This document shows, piece by piece, positions 1 to 11,911 of a DNA stretch of 64,000 nt. The stretch comes from Casuarina equisetifolia (Eukaryota; Streptophyta; Magnoliopsida; Fagales; Casuarinaceae). The stretch is taken from contig CM052357.1 in assembly GCA_028551475.1 (NCBI GenBank), forward strand, positions 16,787,931 to 16,851,930, read 5' to 3'. Within the stretch, counting starts at the first letter, position 1; every line of letters starts with the position of its first letter. The notes beneath the pieces are model-generated. The model ran no database searches and was not told the origin of the DNA. It was given only the letters and a program-made list of their open reading frames with translations. Position numbers and translations under genes: made by a program.

Positions 1-1440
1 ACCAGATGGTGCATACTGGTCCAGCAGAACACTTTGATACTTAGTTGTCAGGATACATTAGGACTTGGATTCTCAAGCTAAAACGATATGATTGAGCTGC
101 GAAAATCCAATCCACGTTTTGGTGCATTATGGTCCCTTCCGGAGACCCACGTATGACTGACAAAAACAAGAGCAGTCCATGTGAGAACTGCAACCTTCTT
201 AAATGCTGATCAAGAAGGTGTCCTTCTCCACCTTGCTTGGAGAATCCCCACAACTTCCAGACTGCTCAGTCTCATAAGCTAAAGCATTTGAACCGCCCAT
301 GCCTCTGTCAAACTTTGAAGCTGCCCTTCCGTTGTCCCTTCGGGAGTGCATGGGAACTGTAGAAAAACAGCGACAGACAGAGAGCTTTCAATTCTCACCA
401 AATGTAGATCTGCATCCATTCCATCTGCCTAGAAAAATTTATTATCCTTGACTTTTCCAAAGCTAGTTAGTGCTCTTGTAGACCTTTAAAGGTGGTGCTA
501 GCCCCAGAAGTGAATGAAAATAAGGAACGAGTAAAAGGAATTGGGTTGGTGAAATGACAAAGGAAATCTGCTTACTTAGGGTCTACGTTAGGATTAACCG
601 CTTCACCAATCACCTTTGATCCATACAGGTGGGACTCGAGACAATTTTGCTCTCATCCTTTTACCTTTCGTGTCTTTCATGCCTTTTCCTTTTGATTACC
701 AATTAAATCCTCTTTTAGTGGACGTTAAGATTGCCGTGAGATTCCTACCAAATAGATTTGCCCAGTTGACGCTGACTTGAGATTTTTACCTGAAACCAAT
801 CACAATTCTAGTTACGTTAGCTTGATTGCTTTTAAAGAACAAGCATTAATCTTTCCAGAGTAGAGCACGTTAGCTTGAACGGTTTGCAGTAGTCGGCTTT
901 CGGTAGCTGCGTGGTTCATCCAGAGATAAGATTTGCCTCGATTTTGTTGTCGCCAAGCCAAGCAGTGTCTGAGATTGACATGGGCACTAAGATGACATGG
1001 CCTTTTTACATCTGGAATCCCTCCCCTTTTGGCGTTGCACTAGGAATTATGACTCTTAAGATGAAGAGGGAGTTGAATAAATTGTGTTATTCATGACTAA
1101 TTTGATTATTCACTCTTTTATTACATTAGAGAATGATATAAAATTTTAATGTAGCATCATGAAATTCAAGAATCTATATCTTTTTAAGTTTTTGATGGAT
1201 TTTGTTACATAATTATCCATTTATTTTATTTTATTTTATTTTATTTTATTTTATTTTATTTTATTTTATTTTATTACCAACTTGAAATTTATCATCTTAA
1301 TATACGTATTTATTTGAGTACTCGAAATTTAGTAACACTTAAAAAAGATTACTACTTGAATAATACGTGTTCAAGACACTTCCCTTCCTGAATAAAAAGT
1401 ATGTGTACTATCTTGTGAATTCCAGAGTAGCTTGATTTAG
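1..1440. other. Intergenic DNA upstream of the HCNGP gene
   Basis: I find no supported gene here. The open frames at 41-253 and 911-1096 are short, lack recognisable motifs and show no exon-like borders. The segment holds a (TTTTA)n microsatellite near 1220-1275 and AT-rich sequence, so it is probably the distal promoter of the gene starting at 1777 or old intergenic DNA. Confidence 0.5.
1220..1275. repeat. (TTTTA)n microsatellite
   Basis: About eleven uninterrupted copies of the pentanucleotide TTTTA are visible. It lies about 500 bp upstream of the HCNGP start codon, in AT-rich DNA. Such a run is likely to vary in length between individuals. Confidence 0.95.
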
Positions 1441-1762
1441 ACATTGGGCGTCCAAAGCTATTGGATCAGTATTTGTTGTGAAAGGCGGTCTGATATTCAA
1501 AGTAACCGAAACCCGAAAAGCAAAGGCCGTGAAAGCCCATATCAACAGGCGAAACTAAGCCCCGCCCATTACCACTTGAATTTCGTCTGCTTTCCAGCTT
1601 CCCCTTCCTCTCCCCAAAACCCTCGGTCCTTTCTGTCTGAAGTTCCCGGCGAAGTTATTTTTCCAGACCTCCAATTGGAAGCTTTAAATCATATCGCTTT
1701 TATCAATACAGTGAAAATTTAGCTCAAAACCGACTTCGAGAGTCCTATTCTTTTACCCATCA

Positions 1763-1771
1763 AAACCCTAG
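1763..1771 (+). promoter_or_regulatory. Telo-box (AAACCCTAG) just before the start codon
   Basis: The sequence AAACCCTAG sits six bases upstream of the ATG at 1777. Telo-boxes of this kind are known in the leaders or proximal promoters of many plant genes expressed in dividing cells. A role here is inferred from sequence and position only. Confidence 0.45.
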
Positions 1772-1776
1772 GGCCC

Positions 1777-4700
1777 ATGGCGTCGAAGAAGAAGCAATTC
1801 GAAGGCATTGCTATGCTGTCCATGTACAACGACGACGAAGAAGAAGAGGATGAAGACATGGAAGATGTTGAAGAACCACAGCACCAACAGGAAGAAGAAG
1901 ATGAAAAGGCGGAGCGACAAGAAGTGGAGGGAGAGCAACCAGACGACGAGTGCATGGATTCCAGAATGGCGGAGCAGGATAATTCAGTGTCAGAAATTGG
2001 AGATAGAATTGGCATTGATGCTGCTAACGAGGGTTCGCCGCCGATTGCCGGTGAGGATACAACGGCGCACCCTTGGGTTTCAGCTGTGTCACCGCAGCAA
2101 GAAGCAGTCGTGGCGGCCGAGAGTGAAGGATGAACGCGAGACGGAAGGTTACGATTGTAGACTATGGTCACGATGAAGTTGCTATGTCTCCAGAGCCCGA
2201 GGTACCTTCTCTTTTTTTCAAGAATTTCTGTTTTGCTGCTGAGATATTTGGAGGAAACAAAGAGGATATAATTCTTAGGTTTTATGTTTTCGTGTTGCTT
2301 AGGTTCAGTCAACAGTGTTGTATATGTGGGTGTATTTTGATGTATCTTTTGTGATTGTAAATGAAGGAAAGTTCGATATAAGGAATCAAATATGACGGGA
2401 CCTCGTGGTGTGTGTGTTGAATTTCGGGTAATGGACCGTCTCTAGAAAATTTCCGTGTCACTAGATGGCTTCTTTATCTGATACGGTATTTTGCAAAAAT
2501 GTGTCCGAAGATGGTAGATTGTGAACAAAGTTTCTGGACACTTGAGTTACTTGTGAAAGTGGGGCATCAGAAGTTTGATGGTTCAGTTGATTTCTATTGG
2601 ATTATTTATTTTGTGAAACTTGCGGCTGCGTAAGATTTAAAATGGATAGTTTCCTACCAAAGCATTCTACTGGGATTTCTACCCTGAACCTGCTATCATA
2701 TGGTTTATATTGATTTTTTATTCTTCTCTTGCTATTTCTTTTTCAGGATGGAGAAATAGAAGCAAGTGGCCGGGTCATGATTGGAATGGAGCTTCAAACT
2801 GCTAATGGTATGAAGTTAGTGCTTGAGAGCATTAGGTTGTTTCCCTTTTTCAGTTGCTACTTATCTTAATTGCCTTTTCATCCTACATTCTATATGTTTG
2901 TTTTTTTTGGGGTGAGTAATCTTTATGCTATGTACTTGTTGGGTAGGTTACAATAGTTGCATACGTAATACTTTCATCCTTCCAGCAGGCTAGTGAATGG
3001 AAAAGTGAACTTGTGGTTGTCAATCTTTGAGCTTATATATTCAGTAAAATATGCTTAAGATAGTTTGGTTTTCTGAAGTGGTGAGTGTTTGACGATGGAA
3101 GTGGTGTTATATTCATATATTGAAATGGTTGCACATAAAATTTCCAAATGTGCAACCAGGTCACATGTTCAGCTTAGTCCTTTGCTAATTTCCCTTTCAT
3201 CGCCAGAGTTTAGTTGTTGGAAATCCAGAAAATAATATATTTCTTTTGACAAAATCGAAATGATCAACATGTATGAGTTTGTTGCCCATTGTTGCCATGC
3301 CTTAGGATGTAAGTCTCCTGGCAAGTATAATGGATTCATATAGCTTTGGTATTGTATGTCATATAGACTGCTGGTGATAAGCTGGAGGGTGAGATTGACT
3401 TCAAGTCATCATACCCTTTACACCCTGGGTGACACTTTTATTAAAATGGCTGGGGCAAAGGGTTCTGATCTGATGAGGGTGAGTTAACCCCAAAACCCCG
3501 TCTTTAGCTTGGATTCTAGGCTGCAACATGTCTGCTTGAAGCCAGATCTTCAACTACTTGCTGGTCTGTTATATGGTGGCAAGTGTTTTCATAAGTTTAA
3601 AGCTTAAAAGAACAAAAATTATTCTTGCCAAAACCAATATGAGAAGAAACAAAAACTATAGTCGTTGAGAAAGGTTATATTGAATTAGAGTTTAGCTCTG
3701 AAATAGAATAAGAAAGATATCTGAGCCCTTTGGGAATTGGCTCTGGTTGTAAATTGGAAGGTGGGCTCGGAGACAGGGGACATCAGTTATATGTATTACT
3801 GAAAAATAAAAGGAAAAAAGGAGAATTTTTTTTTTAAATAAAGAAGAATGAAAGTGTGATGTTTTTGTAATTTGTAATTTTGTTTGACCGAATGTGGCTT
3901 CTTTTCTCTCTTTAATTGTGTGAAATTTATATCTTCCAGGTCATTTCCAAGAAAAAACATCTCCTGGAATTGGTCAGACTTTAACACCTAACAATCCGGT
4001 TACTCCTTTATCATCTGAGCCATTGCAACATGATGCGTTGAACCATGCTGTGCATGAATCAGAGGGAGCATTGGTTGAGGAAGCTGTTATGGAGCAAGAA
4101 AAAAGCGTTGATCCATTAGATGCATTTCTTCCACCACCACCAAAAGTTAAGTGCTCTGAGGAGCTTCAAGTAAGTTACTTTCTTTCTCTTTTCTATGTGT
4201 ATTTTTTAATTTTATTTTTATTTTTATTTTGGGTGTGTGAAGTTTACTCTTTGAATGTGAGATTAGTTGTTGCTTGCTAATTGCAAGGTTTTTATAGTTT
4301 GACAAAGAAGGAATAGTGGGAGTAGTTCCGAGATCAACAGGTCAAATTGACCTTGAAACTGTTACCCTAAGGTCTTCCTTGTCAATAATTAGATTGGGAT
4401 AAGCCCCTTTTTTTTGTCTCCACCCCCCCTCTTCTTTTATAAATGTTAAGTTCAAAGCCTTGTCCATTATATGCATTTGGGGCCTTCTGGTTTACAGAGG
4501 TGATATTTCTGTTTCTTCCTTTTTGGTACCAATAGTCTTTATTTATGTATGCCTTTTTTGGTTTGTGGGTTGGGTGGGTGGCTTATTGTTAGATAGCTTT
4601 CTGGTTTATAGAGGCAATGATGTTACTTTGCTTTTGTTTACCATATACTTTATTTATCTGTCTCAGTTTTGTTTGGGGTTAGGTGGGTGGCATATAGTTG

Positions 4701-7700
4701 GATCATGAATAACTTCTTCTACTTCGCTTTTTAACATTATCAAATTATTTTAAACTGCCCTTGTGATTGTAACTAGAAAACTATAACATGAGCCCATCAT
4801 ATGTTCATCTAATGTTTTGGGTTTTAATACAAATATGTTCTTTAGATGGAGTCGTTGAGATTGACAATGATTTCAGTTGAATGAGATATAGGTTTTTGAG
4901 GGTTCTGAATAGCTTAGGTAAAATCAAAGTACACTTTTGTTTTGGAAACAAAACAATGCTGCTTACTTTTCTTTTGGTAACTTAGGGCCCTTTTTTTGCC
5001 AGTTTCAGCTAATATAACCGATGCTGCTTACTTATTCTAATATGAAAGATGCACAATCTTAGGCTACATAATATGGGGATTTGTCTTCAATGCCATAATT
5101 TTGTTGTGTCTGCCTTTTTTCCATCTTGATTTGTTTGGTTAGGTTTGCAGAATAATTGTCTTAGAAATCAATATGGTGAGTCAGTGCCAAAAACTTTCTT
5201 TCCAGTTAAGAAACTTATATTGGGCCTTGGCAGAAAGTAAAGTCAAGAGATTGCATGGAGTCTTTTGCAGAAACTAAAGTGGAGATTCTATTAGTTTGTG
5301 CTTAATCGTTCCAAAGAGTTTTGCTCTATGAGTTGCTGATAATTTTAAATTAGAACATAATTAAGTTAAATGCCAGTGCTAGATATAGCACATTTTGTCT
5401 TTTTTTGATGTCTTTAGCCTTTCTGTAATGTTATTGCGGAGGAAAATAAATAAGTTTCTTGTTTTGATGTCTTTATCCTTTCTGTAATGTCATTGCAGCG
5501 GAAAATAAATAAGTTTCTTGATTACAAGAAGTATGGAAAAAGTTTCAATGCAGAAGTTCGCAATAGAAAGGATTACAGGAACCCTGACTTCTTGCTGCAT
5601 GCAGTGAGGTATCAAGAAATCGATCAGATAGGGTCTTGCTTCAGTAAAGATGTATTTGACCCTCATGGATATCACAAAAGCGACTACTATGATGAAATAG
5701 GTTATTAACAGTTCCTTCTGCACATATTTGTGTGCGTTTGTGTGTGTTTTTGTGCGGTATGGTCTTGTATGTATGGTTGTGTACCAATTGAGGTCTCGTT
5801 TGAATAATGTATATATTTTATGCAAGCTGTGTTCGTTTTATATGCTGTTCGACTTAGTCATTTGCCAGTATGTCATTGTAGCTTAGGGGAATATGTTCCT
5901 ACGGAATGTGTCTGATAGTATGATGAGTAGGTTTAGGGCGGCTGAGGACTACTGACCTTCTGTTGCTATCATGAATATTGAGTCATGAACTTAGACTCTA
6001 TCTTTTAGTTCGTTTTGATTAATAATCAATAACGTTTGTCTATTTGGCACAAGTTTTTTCCTCTCATATTGTTGGACTTTTCTTTTTTTTCCTCTCTCCC
6101 CTTACCTGCTTATACCCAGTGCAAGAGTTATTGAGCTTTCAAATTTTCACTCCAATTGATGTGTCAAAATGTGAAAGAGTGCATTTTTTTGCAGCCTCAA
6201 ATAAGTTATGTTTCTTCCCATAGTCGTTGGCTGAATGTTGTTAGTCTTGGCTTTCCAAAGTTCAAGGTCTAAGCTCAAGCTCTGTTACTGACTGTGCACG
6301 TACCTCATTGCATTGATATATTTATTTGCTGGTTATTTGTTTGTGGTTAACTGAAAATGCCTACACATTGTCATCATAGATCAGCGACACAGTTGCTTGC
6401 CACTTATTTGGTGGTGTGTTTTTTTGTAAAGCAGAGGCTGATATGAGGCGTGAGGAACAAGAAAAGAGGAAGAATCTTAAACTTGAATTTGTTTCTGCAG
6501 GAACACAATCTGGAGCAGTTGCTCCTGCAGCAAAAGTTAATATCCCGATTTCAGGTCTTTAGTACACGTTTGTTAATTCCATGGGTTAAGTTTGGCTCTC
6601 AGAGAATATTTCTAGAAAAAAATTGGGTAATGGCAGGTTCTTACACTGAGCCATTTTGCAGGTGTTTCCACTGCAGCTGGTGCTGGTTTGGCATCTGTGC
6701 CAACTGCAGTTGATAGCACTATGAGGGATGGTAGACAGAACAAAAAATCTAAGTGGGATAAGGTTCTTACCTCTGGATATCGTGTTTTGTATCTTCCTAT
6801 TGGGTGAAGAAACTTAACCACCATTTTCTTTTTTCTTGTGTTCTCAGGTGGATGGAGATAGAAGAAGTTCTTTGCCCTCCGGGGCCCCTGATTCTATTTC
6901 TGCAGCTGGAGCTCATGCAGCACTCTTATCTGCTGCTAATGCTGGCACAGGATATGTGGCGTTTGCGTAAGTTTGTTAACCGCTTCATACAATATATACT
7001 TGATCATTCTCTCCCTGTATTTATAAAGTCATGCTTAGAATTTGTGTGTTATATTAGAGCAGCGAACGTTGTGTTTGTAATTTCTACCTGAATTTCAATC
7101 AAGTTGCCATTTCTGAACTTGTTATTTCACTACTTTTTTTTTTTAAGTAATAATGTGAAATCAAAGAATATTGGAAAAGCTTCTTTTCCTTTTCTTCAAG
7201 AGCCACCAATCTACTGTAGCAAACCTCCAATTACCTAGAGGAGCTCAATTTTGGCATACCAAATCAAGAAGAAGGGAGAATATATATATATATATAGTTT
7301 GACAATTCTGGCTTAAGGAATTGGAAATCTTTCTCTTTCCACCTTTCCCTTTCTTGCACTTATTTTTCAACCTTTTTCTTTTTCTTTTGTTAAAGCAACT
7401 ATTCTCTTTGTCACCTCTGATGTCTATTAAATTCATGTATTGCTTGCGATTTGCCAGAAAATCAATTATGGACAAAGAATGAGTGGTGTATTAGGTTTCT
7501 CAGCTGCATTATAAGCTTTGCATTTGAGGTGGGCTTAGGATCATATACTTGGATTGGATCAAATATTATGCTTCTCTTTGGGAACTTAAAATATTTTGCA
7601 TTATTATGTTGTGGTAACTGATCTTACATCTAATTAAATTGTTAAGTGGGTAGCTTTTGGATTGCTGAACCATGAATTGTTCTTCTGTAAAGATTTATCT

Positions 7701-8219
7701 CACGGTTCTCCTTTGACAATCCTACCCATTTGAGGTGAACCTCAGTTTCTGTTGTTGAGTGGTAAGTTTGGATATAATTCAATGTTTTGAAGTTTTTGTA
7801 GCTTGACCTCATCACACACAGTTTGCAGAAAATGTCAGTACCCAATTATTTGCTTTGAAGGGTACCTTGTCAACCTGGTGAATCTGAACTGCTATTCCAT
7901 CCAGTGTTGGGAAAGATGAAATTTTGGTTGTATATTGACTCTGTAACTTCATAATCTTTGTCAGTGTTTACCTATGACCTTTGGAACATTGATATGATCT
8001 CCAATTAGGAATGTAGACACCAACTGTTTTCCACGGGGTCAATAGGGAGTAATATATGTTTACTGCATATGCATTTTTCGTCATTAGTATTTTTCTCAAT
8101 GCAGTTATGATAAGTATTTTCCCTGCATAAGTGGCAGTTTATCATGTGGCAGGCAGCAAAGACGGCGAGAAGCAGAAGAAAAGAAGTCTAGTGAAAGGAA
8201 GCTGGATAGAAGATCTTGA
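1777..8219 (+). CDS. HCNGP / SAP30-binding-protein-like transcriptional regulator (frame break in exon 1)
   Basis: Eight exons fit GT-AG rules: 1777-2201, 2747-2807, 3940-4169, 5499-5700, 6435-6554, 6662-6762, 6848-6966 and 8153-8219 (TGA at 8217). The product matches the HCNGP family, related to SAP30-binding protein, a nuclear protein linked to transcriptional repression and splicing. Exon 1 encodes a very acidic N-terminus. The segment VDYGHDEVAMSPEPE precedes exon 2. The most conserved block is in exons 3-4, from KCSEELQ through the core containing SFNAEVRNRKDYRNPDF and FDPHGY. The C-terminus is basic and ends KLDRRS. The exons sum to 1325 nt, one base short of an open frame. The frame from ATG 1777 ends at TGA 2131-2133, while the conserved frame is open only after a TGA at 2124-2126. 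A start at ATG 2130 would give an intact protein of about 323 aa. Family identity is firm. Whether the break is an assembly error, a mutation or real biology is open. Confidence 0.87.
5403..5520 (+). repeat. 59-bp tandem duplication across the intron 3 / exon 4 border
   Basis: Units 5403-5461 and 5462-5520 are each 59 bp with four mismatches by eye. Each contains the last part of intron 3 and the first 22 bases of exon 4. The second copy carries the real acceptor (ttgcag before 5499). In the first copy the same position reads ttgcgg, so its acceptor is altered. Confidence 0.9.
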
Positions 8220-8700
8220 GCCATTCATTGCGCTACTTACCGGTGAAAATATCTTGGAAGTGGATAAAAAGAAAATGGATAAACCTCTTTTTTTTCTCCT
8301 CACTTAAAAGGCAATGTTATGATTTACATCTTCTTTCAAACATAGGTCCTGTATATGGCAAAAATGAAAGTAATTTTGGCTCCTTGATAACTTGCCCCCC
8401 ATTTCTGTAATATGATCTGAAAATTAATTCTATTTTTTCTCCTAGGAATAATTTATCGCAGTGAAGTAGCTTTGTCTATCCTGACGGGGATGGTCGTTTT
8501 CGTTTGGTTTCTATAAGTAACATGCGCTGTTTTTTGTTTGTGTATCCTTTGTTGCCGCTCAGCTAAATGAAAAGCCCCAAAATATCCTCTTGTTTCTCAA
8601 TATGGACAAGTCTTTTGATGGTTCATTCTTGTAGCCCCACTGCAAGCTTCAATTGCTGTATTGAATTTGTCGTGGTTGAAATTGTTGGGTTTGTGATCTT
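8220..8700 (+). other. Probable 3' UTR of the HCNGP gene
   Basis: Non-coding T-rich sequence follows the stop codon at 8217-8219. No unambiguous AATAAA site was found, so the 3' end is not fixed. The open frame at 8216-8410 overlaps the stop and has no homology I recognise. Confidence 0.4.
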
Positions 8701-8707
8701 TCTTTAG

Positions 8708-8776
8708 CTGTTGGACCAACATTGGGAAAAGGTTGTACGTGAAGCCAGCAATCTAGACCGTCCACGGCCAAAGCAG
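8708..8776 (+). other. Exon-like 69-bp open segment of unknown affiliation
   Basis: A run of 23 open codons is flanked by a pyrimidine-rich acceptor (tttctttag) and a good donor (cag followed by gtaaac). It encodes a charged peptide containing DQHWEKVV and DRPRPKQ. It lies about 490 bp after the HCNGP stop codon. It could be an alternative terminal exon, part of an unrecognised small gene, or chance. I do not recognise a family. Confidence 0.25.
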
Positions 8777-10178
8777 GTAAACCTTTCATTACTGTTCAGA
8801 ATCCAATTAAATGTTAGTCCATACGGCTATACTTAAGCTATTCCCCATTAGCACGATCTGCCTAGAGCTCCTAAACTTCTTAAGAGTTCAACCCTTATAG
8901 GCAGCGTAGGCGTGTGAAAAAGTAGAGAAGGTCTTTGCTTTCCAGCTCTCACTCGTTTTCGGGCATGACTTCCGACAGGAGCCAAAAAAAATACACATCC
9001 CAATGAAGTGGGTTTTTGGCAAGAAAAGTCATCCTGTTAGACAGTCAAGTCTTTTTGGCTGTCATGCGCAAGAGTAGGTCCCGGACCTGCTTCATAGAAG
9101 CAGAATCCTATAGGAAAAAAGGGAATATTATAACTGTGTACCCTATTATTTTCCCGGTTATGCAGTTTTACATTCTGGAAACTAATGTATAAAATGTTTA
9201 CTGCATATATTTACTTTTCGAATTCCGTCATCTTTCTTTTCTGGTCTCTCTACCTGCATTCCCCAATGTCAAGCCCACATCGTCATCTCCATCACCGTCT
9301 CTGTACGTACATTTTTCGTTCTTGAATGGGATGGTACAGTCATATGTTTGATCAGTCTTTAGCCTCTCACTCCAGTCTTCCCTGACTGTGCTTCAAAGTG
9401 TCAAAGTTTTGGGGGCTGATCGACAGAATCATCCTTGCCTCCACTCATCGTTTGTTCTGGCCCATCATATATACTCCGCAATCTTATCTCATGATTACAT
9501 GACCCTATTTTAGTCGAAGTAAGTTGCTTGTTTGTTTTAGTTACTGTTATAAAGTATTCTTTTGTGATAATGATCATCATGATTTTGCTACTTTCCACTT
9601 TTTGAATGTCCTAATTAAACGACCTTTCATATCCTATGTTTACCTCAAATTTAAAAGTTATGTACCCTATTCTTTTTTCATTTATTGTTAAACAGATCGC
9701 TGTTAAAAGTTATAGACACAATACTTTGTGAGTAGGACTGTGGACCGGGAAGTTATGTACCCAATACTTTGTCACGTGAAATAGGTCTTGATTATTATTT
9801 GTCATGTGGAACGGATTCTATGAACTTGAAACAGGAAGATGGATAGAATGTTGATATTTATCCCCTAACGTAGCTTGATTTCCAGATTATTATTGTCTAT
9901 GATATTTTGTTATCATTTACTCCGATGCAATCATTTTTCTTTTTAATAACTCACATCCACCCATGCGTATGATGTCAAACCTCTGGCTAGTAGGTCTTGT
10001 TCAATCAACCATTTTCAGTTCAGTTGCTGAAAATTCTTTTTTTTTTTTTTTTGTTTTTTGTTTTTTTTTGTTTCTATTAATTATCCAGAGGACGACTTTA
10101 AATGGTATTGAGATCTAGTTAATTATTTGCCCAAATGTCTCTCTACGACGACGTCTTAACTCAATGTCGTACTATGAC

Positions 10179-10213
<35 letters not shown>

Positions 10214-11518
10214 ATGGAATTGGTGATAAAAAGAAAGGACAAAGACTGTCTTGCTCAAAATCTCTAATGTTATAAAAGGAGTGATCGGATTCAGAATGAT
10301 TGCCCCAAGTAAAGTGATGCTTTCGAAGGATGTGAGACGTTAAAAGGTGATGGAGATGAAGTTGCGTGCAATATGCAATACTTTTTCCCTGATACTTTGC
10401 CAGTAACGTTGGTTGAACTGGGTTGTAATAGAAATGGGCAACAAATTTCCTTAAAGAAAGAACTGACAAACCATAAAAACAGATGCACATGTTTTATGCT
10501 GTTTTTTGTTGGTCTGGAATCCTACTCTCTTCGAAGATCAGATATGCATATACAGAATCTTGAAGCACTGGGTGCTTAAAAGGCGAACATCTGCTGATAT
10601 TGAATACCAAACAGTACCTTCAACTCTGGCACAACTATAATATCATAGTACGTTCCGGGTAGTACCAAAACATCTCTCGCTTGTCCAAAACAAGTACACA
10701 AAGATTGAATAGGTGATCTGAAGTCGGTTCATCAACTTGGTCTGGGCAGGTGAGCAGAGCGGTGAACATATGGATTTGGTTGCCGGGAGCGTTAAAAACG
10801 GTGCGGAGGAGAGGAGCTCCAACCCCGATGCTGCTTGTCTTGGCATCAGAATAGAGACGTTAGAGATCCGTACCTGTACCTTCACACGTTGGGGCCTAGT
10901 CATACCCTTTTATTTTAAACTAAAAAAACTGAGTGCGTGAGGTACAAAAGCACCAGTGATTAAAAAAAATAAAATAAAAAAAAGAAAAGAAAAGAAAAGA
11001 AAAAAAAAGAAAAAAAGAAAAAGACACCTTCTTAACTTGGTTCACCAAATACTATACAGTGGGTAAGTCATAAAACTAGAATTACCATAAAAATATGAAC
11101 ATGATCACTTAGTTTTGATCATCCCTCAACCAAATCCATCACGGATGACACACCAAACGCCCCCCAAATAAAAAGACACAAAAAGGAAGAAATGAGAAGC
11201 AAAGGGCAGGTTGACTGAATTATGAAAATTTAGATAAGGGGCCAAAAGGGCACCTGCTACATACCTATTCATGAAGTGGCTGAAGAAATAGATGATGGTA
11301 ATCTCTTTCCCTTTTCTTTATCTTTCTCTGCTTTTAAGGTGCACATTTAATATTTGTAAAGAGAGAAGCGTCTTCAAAGCACCTACCTCATTCCTTTTAC
11401 AACCCATGTATTAAAAGAAGTTGAGTTGCAAAATTTAATTCGAAACAGTGAGGCAACGGTAACATTCAGTTTGGAAGTTCCTTAAGGGGCAGTTTGGGGA
11501 ACTGAAAAGTTAACGGAA
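8777..11518. other. Intergenic region between the HCNGP gene and the NAT gene
   Basis: I see no gene. The segment contains a long T-run (10037-10070), a (GA)n microsatellite (10182-10210) and an A/G-rich tract (about 10968-11022). The open frames near 10161-10940 partly reflect the GA repeat and show no domain. The last part is presumably the NAT promoter. Confidence 0.5.
10182..10210. repeat. (GA)n microsatellite
   Basis: About fourteen GA units in a perfect run, 1.7 kb upstream of the NAT start codon and separate from the second GA run in the NAT leader. Confidence 0.95.
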
Positions 11519-11522
11519 CTTT

Positions 11523-11530
11523 TATATAAA
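11523..11530 (+). promoter_or_regulatory. TATA box of the NAT gene
   Basis: TATATAAA in the context cttttatataaagg lies about 50 bp upstream of the GA-rich leader and 389 bp upstream of the ATG. Its position fits a start of transcription near 11550-11560 and a 5' UTR of about 350 nt. Inferred from sequence only. Confidence 0.55.
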
Positions 11531-11571
11531 GGAAAAAGCAGGGCAGCAGAAAGGGGTCTGCAGCCAAAACC

Positions 11572-11573
<2 letters not shown>

Positions 11574-11613
<40 letters not shown>
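11574..11613 (+). repeat. (GA)n microsatellite in the NAT 5' leader
   Basis: About twenty uninterrupted GA units directly downstream of the TATA box, followed by a CT-rich leader up to the ATG at 11912. GA/CT runs are common in plant 5' UTRs and core promoters, and in some genes they bind BPC-type GAGA factors. Confidence 0.95.
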
Positions 11614-11616
<3 letters not shown>

Positions 11617-11911
11617 CTGAGGCTTAACTGGTGGGCGGCAAGTGCCATTTTTCTCACCGCTTTCTCACTCCTGTTGTTCATCTCTATCTTCAACTGTTAA
11701 CTCTCTGTCTCTCTAAGCTTTTTCTTTACTCTCTTACTTTTGCTTCCATCAGCCATTTTCTCTCTCTTTTTGCATCGGATTGTCCGAGTTTCGTTACAGT
11801 CAGTGGAGGATCTCTCTCTTTCTCTCTCTCGGGTTCAACCATTTTTGGGTTTCTTTTGCTGATTCCCATTTGGATTTGAGGAGAAATAAGAGCTATAAGG
11901 GGTTGTAAGCC

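Noticed and set aside
2051..2147. Possible short intron in exon 1 (donor gccg/gtgagg) that would repair the HCNGP frame
   Set aside because: The acceptors at 2128, 2140 and 2147 remove 78, 90 or 97 bases, none of which gives the needed frame. There is also no pyrimidine tract.
1808..2176. 122-codon plus-strand open frame
   Set aside because: Out-of-frame shadow of exon 1. It does not lead into the conserved exon 2 sequence.
1719..2312. 197-codon minus-strand open frame
   Set aside because: It is the antisense shadow of the acidic exon 1 of the HCNGP gene (the poly-Ser run is antisense of GAA/GAG-rich sequence) and begins with a non-ATG codon.
11466..11693. 75-codon minus-strand open frame rich in Leu-Ser
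   Set aside because: Produced by the GA microsatellite read antisense.
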